Shown: piece after piece, positions 48,601-60,554 of the stretch
Position numbering within the stretch: position 1 is the stretch's first letter
How the letters are laid out: each line of letters starts with the position of its first letter
Origin: Trochalopteron elliotii
Lineage: Eukaryota > Chordata > Aves > Passeriformes > Leiothrichidae
Length of the DNA: 64,000 bases
Assembly: GCA_024734555.1 (NCBI GenBank)
Contig: JANPWX010020150.1
Location: forward strand, 2,701,809 to 2,765,808
Direction of reading: 5' to 3'
Position numbers and translations under genes: made by a program
The notes under the pieces: model-generated
Told to the model about the DNA's origin: nothing
What the model saw: only the letters and a program-made list of their open reading frames with translations
Database searches by the model: none

Positions 48601-50977
48601 ATGTCTTGTATCATACACAGTTGTCATTTACATAACTGCTTGGAGCTCTCCTGACCTTTGAAGGGACAAACCCCCAGAACACACTGGTGGCTTTACTCAG
48701 AATAACCAGATTCAAGTCCCCAAATCCATAATCCCTGGCACTCAGTGTTATCTTTGACAGGAAGGCCAAAGACTGAAAGGATACCAAACTAACCGCAAAA
48801 CACGTATATGTTCTTTTGCTAAGCAAAAAGAAGACACATTGTCATGAAGAATAGCAGCTACTCAGCTACTGTTGTCTGTGCTATGGAACATTAGAATACA
48901 CTTCTGAACTTTTCTGTCATAATTAAATAAATTTAGTATATAATGCAAGAAAAGAGATTGGGAAATACACTAGTCACACATTTACATGAGGACTAGATTT
49001 CTTAAATGCTCCTACTCAGTTGTCTGAGAGTCTTGTTCAGTTTGCAGTGGCTGGGAGGTGAAAAAAATAAGATCTAGTCTGCAGAGTCTGAGAACATAAT
49101 TCAGTATCTTTGTTCACCTGTATGGCTTTGTTTCATTACTGGCAATTTAATTAGAAAACATTCAATTTGCGTTTAAGAATTTGTACTTGGGGCTTTTCTA
49201 TTTCCTTAACTTAGCAGGATTTCACCATTCAAGATTATCAGTGCAGGACATTTTCTTAGTATTCTCTTTCCTTTTTTGATTATAAAATGTCTCCCCAAAC
49301 TGCTTCTTTTAAAACTGAATGCCTATCCATTGCAAAAAAAAAAACTCTCCAAAACTCATAAAATATAAATTCTGCTTCACTCTTTTGTTTTCCATAGTGT
49401 GCTAGATTATATATACAATTGATGGTACTGAATTATGTAGGAATATTAAGCCTAGAATTAGGATCCCTTATATTATTTTTTGTATTAGTCACCTGCTCCT
49501 TCTGTGACTTCATTAAGTCAATTAAATGGCCATTGAGGGCTTCTAAAAGTGTGTAAATAACATTTTAATATCTCTGAAAGAGTAGTAAAAGCGAAATAAA
49601 TTAATAGTGAGGACACTGGTGGAACTCCCACAGATACAAGCCTTTGTTGATTTGCATTGCATATTCAAATATATTACATATCTATTTGACATTCATATTT
49701 TATAAATTCCTCAAAGACTTCTCTATGAAATACTTTCCTAGCTTTACATGTGTTTCCTTTCTTGTTTCCTGTCAGGTAAGGTAAAGGCCTACTAATTCCT
49801 GACATAAAATATTTCTTTTAGTAATGATATAACACAAAATGTTATCTTTTTTCTCTATATTTCCAAGTTTCTGTGTGCAACACATCTAATTTTGTGACAT
49901 AAATTCAGGGCAGTTTGCCACTGAAGGTGGGCATTGTTGTCTACATTGGAGATTTCACTTATATTCTTCATATAAACCAAGTAATCTGGAGAGGAAAAAT
50001 TTTTTTGATATTTTATGTATTGAAACACAGTCTGGACAACCAGAGATATATTCTAACTGTGCTTGTGATAGGACAGTCTTGGAGGCCCACAGCTTTGAGG
50101 CTACTCCAGGAGTTGATAATTCCCTTCCCACTGAGAAGCCACAACCAACAAGTGAGGAGCCAGGATTAGAGGGGCATGTTAGTGTCATCCTGAAAAGACA
50201 GCAAATGCAAATTCTGCAGCCTAATTGGGATAGAGGGAGTGAAAGTCAGCTCATTAAGATGGATATGTTAAGAGCAGAGAATAGCAGCAAGAAGATCCAG
50301 ATTTAATTTCTATATCTTAACACTTCATAACAGGAACTTCAGGGCAGTAAACAAGAGGCCCTGCCTGAGACCTACCCAGTTTTACTGACTGGTGGATGCT
50401 TTCACTCATTTACCAACTTGATCAGTCTTCAAAGACTGACACTGACATCAAACACTGATTACACAAAGCATTTATATATAGGCTTCACACTGCAGTAGAA
50501 GACATCATCTCATAGGTGAGAAGACAAGAACTTCAGCTACCTCACCATGTTCCTTCACCACACTCTCCCCCAGCGCACAGGCCCCTGCCTTCTCTTTCTG
50601 ATAAATGAGCAGTCTAACAACACCTATGCATTGGATGACACATTGTATCCTTGTATTTTTGGGGGTTTTTTTTAGTTGCTATTTTGGAGTTTTTTTTGAT
50701 TGCTATCAAAAATGGTTTGCTCTAATGAATAGCTTCTGGCCACTCCAAGAAGTCAACCAGATTAGTAATTTTGCTAAGAAGCAAAGACATCCAATCAGAT
50801 TTTACTCATGTAAAAGGATTTTGGCTTTCTGAATATTATTGTGGCATTTGGGTCACAATAAATCTAACTATGTTTCTGGGACTTCATACTTCATTAATTA
50901 TGTCTGGCTTTGGCAAGTGACTTACTCCCCAAATTTGAGGACAACATATTTTCTTGAAAATAGAAAAAAAATTTGTG
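45661..50977. other. Unassigned non-coding DNA
   Basis: No gene or recognised repeat in 5.3 kb. The AT-rich part at about 47770-48110 has unusual low-redundancy sequence and could be a conserved non-coding element; see findings. Confidence 0.5.
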
Positions 50978-51032
50978 CCTTTCCTTTCCTTTCCTTTCCT
51001 TTCCTTTCCTTTCCTTTCCTTTCCTTTCCTTT
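50978..51032 (+). repeat. (TTCCT)n pentamer array, left gap edge
   Basis: Eleven perfect TTCCT units run into the assembly gap. All reading frames across it give FLSFP-type artefacts. The true array length is unknown. Confidence 0.97.
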
Positions 51033-51794
51033 NNNNNNNNNNNNNNNNNNNNNNNNNNNNNNNNNNNNNNNNNNNNNNNNNNNNNNNNNNNNNNNNNNNN
51101 NNNNNNNNNNNNNNNNNNNNNNNNNNNNNNNNNNNNNNNNNNNNNNNNNNNNNNNNNNNNNNNNNNNNNNNNNNNNNNNNNNNNNNNNNNNNNNNNNNNN
51201 NNNNNNNNNNNNNNNNNNNNNNNNNNNNNNNNNNNNNNNNNNNNNNNNNNNNNNNNNNNNNNNNNNNNNNNNNNNNNNNNNNNNNNNNNNNNNNNNNNNN
51301 NNNNNNNNNNNNNNNNNNNNNNNNNNNNNNNNNNNNNNNNNNNNNNNNNNNNNNNNNNNNNNNNNNNNNNNNNNNNNNNNNNNNNNNNNNNNNNNNNNNN
51401 NNNNNNNNNNNNNNNNNNNNNNNNNNNNNNNNNNNNNNNNNNNNNNNNNNNNNNNNNNNNNNNNNNNNNNNNNNNNNNNNNNNNNNNNNNNNNNNNNNNN
51501 NNNNNNNNNNNNNNNNNNNNNNNNNNNNNNNNNNNNNNNNNNNNNNNNNNNNNNNNNNNNNNNNNNNNNNNNNNNNNNNNNNNNNNNNNNNNNNNNNNNN
51601 NNNNNNNNNNNNNNNNNNNNNNNNNNNNNNNNNNNNNNNNNNNNNNNNNNNNNNNNNNNNNNNNNNNNNNNNNNNNNNNNNNNNNNNNNNNNNNNNNNNN
51701 NNNNNNNNNNNNNNNNNNNNNNNNNNNNNNNNNNNNNNNNNNNNNNNNNNNNNNNNNNNNNNNNNNNNNNNNNNNNNNNNNNNNNNNNNNNNNN
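51033..51794. other. Assembly gap (762 N)
   Basis: A continuous run of N lies between two pentamer arrays. Its length may be an estimate. Open frames of more than 300 codons that cross it are not real. Confidence 0.99.
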
Positions 51795-51890
51795 CCTCCC
51801 CTCTCCTCTCCTCTCCTCTCCTCTCCTCTCCTCTCCTCTCCTCTCCTCTCCTCTCCTCTCCTCTCCTCTCCTCTCCTCTCCTCTCCTCTC
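51795..51890 (+). repeat. (CCTCT)n pentamer array, right gap edge
   Basis: About 19 CCTCT units directly follow the gap. The minus strand is (AGAGG)n. The unit differs from the left edge by one base (TTCCT/CTTTC versus CTCTC type), so the hidden array must change unit at least once. Confidence 0.97.
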
Positions 51891-52300
51891 GTTGGTCTGA
51901 AACTCCTGAGGGGTCTGAGTCCAGATAATCAGACCCCTTGGAGTTCCTCGGGATTCAGCCCTGTGGTGACTTAATGGAGAGAGAGGCACCTTTGACACAT
52001 TTGTCTGAAAATGAATTTTAATAATACGAAAACAGCAAACAATAAGGCATCCACTGTGTGGGAGCAAACTGGACCAAGGCAGGAACAAGGGGCAAAAGGC
52101 AGAATGCCAAAGGCAGGGTCTTGTGTCAGACAGGGGTACTTACGCACCCTGGTGTGGGTGGGGAGTTAAGGTGGGGTCTGAGGGAAGGGTCCAGTGGGGA
52201 GAATGATTAAGAATATTAAAGCTTCTGCACTAAAAACTGACCTATGGTTACACAAAGAACCAAGAGTTTTCTAGTAACAATTTGCATAGAGAGCATGTGA
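51891..52300 (-). mobile_element. Candidate minus-strand LTR (R/U5-like end)
   Basis: Read on the minus strand, the region has an ATTAAA at 52017-52022 and then a GT-rich part. It continues 'GGTGCCTCTCTCTCCATTAA', 'GTCACCACAGGGCTGAATCC' and ends in a hairpin (51901-51945). This resembles the poly(A)/U5 end of some avian endogenous-retrovirus LTRs I know. The base composition is richer in G and C than the flanks. I cannot fix either border or a target duplication, and no coding part is visible. It could also be an unrelated repeat or unique sequence. Confidence 0.3.
51901..51945. repeat. Strong hairpin (inverted repeat)
   Basis: The left arm, AACTCC + TGA + GGGGTCTGA (51901-51918), pairs with TCAGACCCC + TT + GGAGTT (51929-51945). 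This gives 9 and 6 paired bases around a small internal loop, with a 10-base end loop. It begins 10 bp after the CCTCT array. Confidence 0.9.
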
Positions 52301-54556
52301 ATGAGCTTCTTGTTTAGGACACTTTGGACAGGGTTTCCCAAGACATTGTTCCAGGATTCCCTTCTTCCCTGGAGAAACCACCTCTACATCAACCTCATGG
52401 TCAACTCACTACTTCATGGCTATCTTGATGTTTATCATACAATTCAAGCACTTTCTTCTCTTAGCAACAATACATACCTATATATATAGGTTTATTGCAG
52501 TCTTCACACATTCTCCTCCTTCCCACCCACCTAACAAGGGGGAGAATTGCTACAAAAATTCCCAAACACAGCTTTATCCCTCCCTCAAGAAGGGACATCA
52601 TCCTGCCCAGGAGCTTGATATTTCTTGAGTGAAATTCACTCAGCAGGGAGGAGAATCATCTGCAGTAAAAAGATAATTTTAATGGGCCCATTTTATAGAT
52701 AGATTTGACAGGAAAATATTCCCAGTCCCTCACCTCCTGTGGATCAATTTAGAAGTTTGGTTGAGTTTTTCATCCTTCAAGCTTCCTAAAGCTGCCCTTG
52801 ATTTTTTTTTTAATAAGATGCATTGAAAATATCCTGCCACCCTAGAACATTATACTGAGGCTGCTGAGAGGTCTGGGGGAGGGAAATGCAGAGGGTTAAT
52901 TTTCAGCTGCTGTCATGAGTGGCATTAAACATCAAAAGTGTTTTAAATTAACTTCTTCCTCAGAAGAAATATTTAACAATTGCTGATGTGATGTGTGCCT
53001 TGACATTTTGAAGGATTATTCAAAATCTTTTTGTGTTTGGGATAATGACTTTCAAAACACTTACCATCCTGTGCCAGTCAAATACAGCACTTTTGATTCA
53101 TCACCATAGAGGTATTAATAATTAAATGTGTTAAGATAATGGTAAGGTTATGTGGCAAGCTGCAAAAACTTGAGCTGAGGTCTCACTACATCCCAAACTC
53201 ATGTTTATGTTCCCTGTTATTATTCCATTGCAAATAATATCACATCTATATGCCTTTTTTTCATTTCCATGGGCTTTTATTTTGGCAGTGTACTTGCTTC
53301 ATACAATGTTCTAAGCCTCAGAATGGCCCTTAGACCTAAACTCTCTTAATTCACAGATTAGTTTCCTGCAAGCATCCAGGGAATAAGATGTGTGATAGTC
53401 CAGATGTGGAACTGTAGGGAAAACTAGTTCAACATACTCAACTTCTTCATTAATTGCTTGTTTAGCACCTGCTCTGTCAATAGCCTCCTTCTGGGAGCAG
53501 CACTCACTAACTTGAGTTGTCTCATGGACATAAATTGAACCTGTCCATTCAGAAATATGATTTATTTTTATTTTTGATCTGATTTGACACTGTACATCAA
53601 GCTCAAGGACTACAATGTCATGCACAGGACCTCTGTTGGACAATAATGTTTGCTTTTCCAGCAGCCTCAGTTTGAAAAGAGATGGATGGAAAGAGGGAGA
53701 AAATAATCATTGTTTGCCACTTAACGTCATCAAATAATTACTTTTTTAATTAATTGAGAAATTAACTGAGACTTCTTCAGTCAGCACTTCAAAATGACTG
53801 CAGTAGCAGTGGGAATCTGGCTTTCCTCTGCCTGGGAGTATGCATAGCCTTATTTTTGCAGGATTTCACAGGAAGAAGGAGGGAGCCAAGGACAGGAGCT
53901 GACATGTTGGGTAGGGCCCTGAGTCAGAAAAAGTCCCCTGTTACAAAAAAGCTCAGAACCACTAACTTTCTGACAGAATTGCAAATAACCAGCATCCAGA
54001 AGCTTTAGGAAGAAAGGATTCATTCGAGTTAGGTGACAATGAGGAGTATTACTTGACTATCTTTCTGGCTTTATTTTCTACTTTGAGAGTAGAAAGAAGA
54101 TGACGATGTCAAGTGAATCATTCAGAATACTCTATAGGGCCAAATTAGGCTCAGAGTATTTAATTTGAAGGATGGGTTAACCTCCAGTGCAGTGAAGCTG
54201 AAAAGACTACCACTAGAGTATTGCTGACAGAGATAAAATCCAGATATGTTAGAAATGTCATATTTCTGCCACAAATGGAAAGATTGATATTGGTTTACAT
54301 ACAAACAAAGTAAGAAGGAAGAGGTGCTTCAAACCCCTGTTTTAAAAGTTCTGAAAAACGTACAAAGAATAAAAAGAATTTTTTTTTTGGGGTGTAACAA
54401 TATAAATTAAAATATATATACCTGTGCTTTTGTACATAAAAGACAAATGACAGATTGAAACAAGCTGCTTTGTTCCAAAACCAAGGACTCTTAGGCCTGG
54501 CTTTTGGATATTTAATATTTCACTTGCCTAAACATCTTTAAAAGAAGCATGTAAGT

Positions 54557-54582
54557 AAAAAAAAAAAAAAAAAAAAAAAAAA
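54557..54582 (+). repeat. A26 homopolymer
   Basis: Twenty-six A residues follow GTAAGT. It could be a retroposon tail, but no recognisable body precedes it. Confidence 0.95.
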
Positions 54583-57500
54583 TCTAGGAAGGCTTTAATG
54601 CCTAGCAAAGAATACTGGGCAAAAAAAATTAAAGTACTTTTAAGTATTGAATAATTGTCTGATATGAATAGATTATTGAGGTACTCTCATGACTTGGACT
54701 TTTCCTTTATTTCTGGGCTTCTAGGCAGAGATGACAGGATAAAACTGTGGTAGCCAGACTAGCTGAATGGATGCACTAATGTTATGAAGTCTTATTGTCT
54801 GTCTTTTTCACTCTCTAAGACTTTTATTTTGACAACAGAATACCTATCCACACTCAGTGTTGGAGTCAAAGGATTGAGGGTGATAAACCTGTGGGAAGTA
54901 CTTATTCATGAATAGACTCCAGCTTGGTCTGTGGTGTGCCGGTCCATGTGAATGGAAAAACTTCCTCAATTTTAAAATAAATCCTTGTGCTCAGATCCAG
55001 AACTGAGCATCATATTGTTATGACATATGCTATTTTACCAGTTGCATTCAAAAAATTTAGACTGAGCAAATGTGCTCTTCACCTCCAGGGCACCAGCTTC
55101 AAACCCATGGCTAGTCAGTAAGAACTGTAATGCTGAAGCCTTATTATGATGGGACTCCGTAAGATGTCCTGAAATGCCTTAGTTCCCTTGTCTTCACTGC
55201 TTCCAAGATTGCTGCTAACAAAAACATCCTTTGACAAAATCAGTGAAGGATCCAAGGATTGTGTGTATTGGGTCTTGTCATGTGAAGGAAAAAAATATCT
55301 GTTGATGTTGGGAGAGCAGATATGCTTCTCTGCCTCTCTCTTCCAGGCTAAAACCTTACAACATTCAGCAAAGCTTTAAAAGCAGGATTGACTCTATGTA
55401 TTTTCATTCTCCTCATCTGCCTGTACCTTCTATTTTGCCCCCTTTTTTGGACTTATTGCGATCTCCCAAAATGCTATATTAATTTAGAAAGAGAGGAGCA
55501 GCTGCTGGCCTTGAAACATATGTTCAATTCCAAATGTTTCTAGTTGCTGGATAAACTCAGCTAGCTACTCTCAGGGCTCATTAGTCCCTCAAGGAAGTCT
55601 CCAACACTGAAATAGACAAATGTAGAAATAAAAAAAATTACTTGTGTTTTCTCCATTTCATCCCCTGTTTTTCTCTCATTTTTATTCTTCAGTATCTGTG
55701 TGCAAGAGATCGTTTACATTCATTTCCACATGCTTATTTTGTTTGCTTTACGGGCATATTCTCAAAGATAAGTCATTTTAGTGGCCAAAAGTAGAATGCA
55801 AATGTTATATACTAATCTATTGTTACAAAAAATTATTTGTTAATGAGAAAAAATTCGAATTTTCATTTAATTTTTTTTTCCAAATTCCTTGGACCAATAC
55901 CTTCCTGCCCATTTTGTGAGCTCATGAAAATTTGTTGCTGTGACTGGCTGTGTGGATGACATTATTTCCCTCTGCTATGAAAATTGACTCTGTAGCAATT
56001 GAAACTATAGCAAGTAAGTTTCTTGAAAACAATGGGGAAATAAAATATTTCAGTGGAAAGTTCTATTATCTATAAAAGTGTACAATTTATTAAAACAATT
56101 TGCTGAGTCTGCTCTAATGATGTAATAGGGTCCAGCTCATTTTACAGGATATTTTTTGTCTGTGTAAAGACATTTGCTGTAAGTTACTATTTTTTTTTTT
56201 AATTATTATTATTTCTATTTTTTCCCCCCTCGAGTTTGCCCTCTCTATCTGGAAATAGTAATAGCTACTTTTCCTTTGTTTTGTCTTCTCCCTAGAAAGT
56301 CATCACAGCATATGATCATGTTTCCCTAGAGATTTTTCTGATTGTGATGCATATGGGCTAAATTTTCAATGGATGAATTTTTGGTGCACATTGAAGTGCA
56401 GTGGAGTAAATTAGTAATAAAAGCAATTGCATCAGATTTGCTTATCCTTTGAGGAAAAGATTTTGCATTTTCAGTTGAACATTTGCCCTAACTTTTGCAT
56501 TTATGCTCATTGCTCCATAACTTTTATTGTTTGGAGAAAGTTTTCACTGTGCTTAGAGGGTCCTTTGCAGTCAGCTGAGCAGAAATCAAAATCAACTAAA
56601 ACAAGCAGGATAGATGAGAAAGTACATTTATGCTTTATTGACTCTGAATGTCAAACTTAATTAATGCTTTATTTTTCTTCCCATTTTTCTCTAAAAACAC
56701 ATCTCAGTTCCTCAGGTGTTTGGTCTGTAGCTAATTCACTATTTCAGTAGACCTATGGAACATTATTGATTTTTATGGATCCTAGAATAATAATGATCAA
56801 GTTATATGAACTTTCTTGAGGGCTGTATAATTGAAAAAAGAAAAAAAAAGGCCTGAAAATCTAGGAAACTGTATTCACAATATTTGGATTCCTGTCTCCC
56901 GCTGATTTTATAGAGATCTGGACTTGAGAGGTTAGAAGATAAAGTGCAAATTTCTAAACCAAATCAACACTTCAGTTTCACTGTAGGCAAAGGTTTGAAA
57001 CATGATGTGTCAAGTGATACTTAAAATCTTACATTTGCTTATATATATATTTAAAATGTAATACATTCCCCTGATTTTATTTAGCTAAAATTAGAGGGAG
57101 GGGAGGGAAGCCAAGGAAAGATAATACCCTAATGTATAAAAATCTCCCCGTAGCTCCCCACTGAATTTAGAACCTACACAAATTACTTTGTAAAGTAGAT
57201 AGCAACTTCTGGATGGCTAAAATTAGCTGAAAGTAATTGCAGTGTAGTTGTCTCCAAGCTCATAAATTTTAACCAAAAAAAAGTTTGAATATTTACATAT
57301 TTGTTTTGTACTTACTCTGCAGGTGCACGACAATCATGGCTGGTTTGAATACCCTGGGGTCCTTCTCTCTTTGGATGTTTGACATTCAACAACTAATGTG
57401 CCTTTCACCAAAAAGTTTTTCAGTCCTCAAGGATAATGGTTGGTTAAGTACAACATGTATTGACAAAGCTGAGTTCACCTCCCAGGCACTGCAAGCATAT

Positions 57501-58983
57501 TTATTTTTATCTATAAACAAGGGGAGGCAGTTCCTGCTTGGGTTACATCTCTCAGAGCATTCATCTGAAACAGAGATGGATGCTCACCTCTCTTCCTCCT
57601 GCCGAGGGTAAGCAATATGCAGGATGGGACCAGTGAGAGCAACCATGAATGAATCTTGCTCAGTAGCCCAGTGGTTTTGATGACCCTCAAGGAAAAGAAA
57701 TACTTGCACTAGAAAAAGTGTGGCACAAGCACAAGACCCTGTAAGAGCTGGGAATAGGAGGGAAAACAGCCTTGCATCAGGAAACATCCTTGGTCAATCT
57801 CATCATGAGAGGAAAAGTTTGCACTGCTCAGCTAATGCTGAGGTATTTTCCTTGTACAAAGGTGGAAACAACCTTTAGGCCTTTATGCATTGATAGTCTG
57901 TGGTTAATAAGCATAAAAAGCAGTCTTAGAAGCAAACAGTCTAATGTGATTTAAAGAGGCAATACTCCTAGAACAAATGCATGAAGTGTCTATATGGCTA
58001 AATCCATTGCAATCAGGCACAGGGAAAGTGTTCCTGTCCTGTACATGAATCAGGCTGTCACTTCCGCACACTACACAACTCAAAATATAAAGAGATTTTG
58101 AATCTTTTTTTAAAATACTGGGAACCTCTGGATTTCAAGCTTTTTGTCCCAGTTATAGCTTATTTTTAAAACAGTTATAATAATGATATAAACAAATAGC
58201 TCTATTAGCACTGGGGTGACTTCAGAGTACTTTGAGGCCATGTAAAAACTAAGTTCAGTTATGACATTGGTGTTTTTGTTTCTTCCTTTTTCTCCCTATC
58301 AGGCTAACAGATTCATTTAGTATGACAACAAGTCATATATGAAAGAGGAAAAACAAATTCACTTTACATGTTTTCAATTAGCTTTCCTGCAATCCTCCAA
58401 ATGAAAACCTGTGTAACAGGAAAGCAGCAAGGAAACTGCTGTGAGCCTGTCTTTGCATGGAGGTTGTTGTTTTTCTTCTTACAGCCATTGACTGCAGATT
58501 GTTGTAAATTGCCTCTTCTCTCATCAGATTTTGCAACTCTTGTGGAAAGGATGGCCTTTTAGTTTGTATTTTAGTAGCACTCATCCAACAAAGAATCTGA
58601 ATAATGATCCAGGTTCATCTGCAATGAAGAATTAATATTGCCGTATGATTTTACTATTGATAACTAGAAGGGTAGCTTTGGGATAAGCCACTCAGTGACA
58701 GAACATAATTTGTGTTTGGAGACTGAAAGTTGTCTAAAAAAAACAAAGACCAACTAAGCAACTAAAATAGGCTGCTATTTTTCTCTTCTCAAAATGTGTT
58801 ATATTTTCAGAATTAAAGGGACTGTTTGGGATTAACTCACAAGCCTAAAGCAAAGATGTGTGGAGGTAAATTTAACACAGAGGTGATATGTTCAGTCTCT
58901 GGGGAGAGAGATAGAAATGATGGTTGTCATTTTCACCTTATCTCCTTTGACAGAGAAAAGGTTCAGCAATTATGATCCAATGG

Positions 58984-59018
58984 AAAAAAAAAGAAAAAAA
59001 AAGAAAAAAAAGAAGAAA
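58984..59018 (+). repeat. (A8-9 G)n tract
   Basis: Three A runs of 8-9 bases are separated by single G, then GAAGAAA. Confidence 0.93.
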
Positions 59019-59202
59019 CTATAATTTAAAAACCAGACAAAAAGAAGAGGAAAGAAAGCACCTCAGTGCATTTTCTTCTAATGATATAAATTTCAATTAA
59101 CTGAATTGATAAATTAAGCTATAAAGCAATGCAAACATGCAGAAGAAAAATTCAAATAATTTTTTTCTTCATGCTTCCAATTCTTTATAGTACATTACAT
59201 CC

Positions 59203-59251
59203 GTTAATGGCAATTTGTATAATTTGTGTAATGACATAAATTGCCATAAAC
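59203..59251. repeat. Inverted repeat GTTAATGGCAATTT / AAATTGCCATAAAC
   Basis: The arms 59203-59216 and 59238-59251 pair in 13 of 14 positions, with a 21-bp spacer. The core TGGCAATTT/AAATTGCCA is perfect. Confidence 0.9.
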
Positions 59252-60532
59252 TCTCACAGTGAAATGTTGTAAAAATGATAAATCAGGGATAAAGTATGGA
59301 GTACCAGGTTCATAGCTGCTGTAAATTCCATTAATTATATTGCAGGTTCTCCAGTTTATACCTGCTCACACTCTACTCCTACCCCACACTCTGTATGTGG
59401 TCAGGAAGGGACAAGGCAAAGAAGATTTTAATAGTAGGTAGCATTACGAGGAATCAAAGGCAAATGTGAGTGAGGTCCAAAATGGAAAAGACATGACAAG
59501 AAAGTGTGGTCTGGTGATGGGGCAACCTAGGGCAGGACTGGGTCCCTTCTTCACAGTGTCTGACACACACACCAGTGGCTGGTGTGACCCTGGTCCTCTC
59601 TGACATAGTCAGTTCTTGCTCTGGCTGGAGTTTCAGACATTCAGCAGAGACCTGGTTTTGTACTGTTTCACGGACACCACCAGGTGTGTCAGGTGTGCTG
59701 CTGATCAGAAGAAAACACGACACCAAATCACCTTTTTCTGGTATCTCTTTGAATATTTACACCAACCCCCAAAGGAGCATCATTCTTTCAAATCATCACC
59801 ACAGTCAGCCTAAGGGCTCCATCTTCAGCACCTTTAAAATCTATCTCTGTTGCCAGACACAACAAGAGCCCGGGACTGATTTATAGCCAACAGCACAGCT
59901 CATTGTTAATGTGTCCCCAGGCCTGTTGAGGTATACTCTGCCCAGGCAATTCCTCAAACAAGGTAAATTTGGGCATCCTGGTCATGCCATTGGGGCATCT
60001 TCGTACTTTGCAGTGTCTGATTCTAAAATACACCTCTCCACATGATACCAACACTGAGACACTGTCACAAGGTGTGATGGGCAGAGTGTGCACAGCCATT
60101 ATCACTATATTTTTAGCACAAAATAATGCTGTATTTGGATCCATGGAAGGAAGAAATGGAAGCCTTGACTTTCTCCAGACTCTAAAGATAGCCATTAACA
60201 GTGGTTAAATGTCCAATTAATTGTGTATTCATCTGTGGGCCTGCATTAAATTACAATCTGGCCATACTGACTATTCCGAAATTGAGTGACTGTTTTCACT
60301 CAGATATGATGCATCTGTTATGTGTTTTTTTATCAATATCCTTTCCTTGTTACAGAGAAAGTGGAAAGACTTTGCAAGGATATTAAAATAACTCAGTGTG
60401 GTCAACAGACCCTCACCCAGTCTGAACTGTGCTCGAAGCATTGAATGGTGTAAACGTCAACCAGGAAAGTGAGCTTGTAGTATTTTCCAAAAGGGCCAAG
60501 ATATAATGAAAGTGACAAAAAGGATTTAAAAT

Positions 60533-60554
60533 AAAACAAAACAAAACAAAACAA
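60533..60554 (+). repeat. (AAAAC)n tract
   Basis: Four AAAAC-type units follow 'TTTAAAAT'. Confidence 0.9.

Noticed and set aside
50839..52088. Open frames of 324-388 codons on both strands
   Set aside because: They consist of translated Ns and pentamer arrays; no real coding sequence is involved.
54557..54582. A26 as the poly(A) tail of a processed pseudogene
   Set aside because: No gene-like sequence precedes it and no target duplication is visible.
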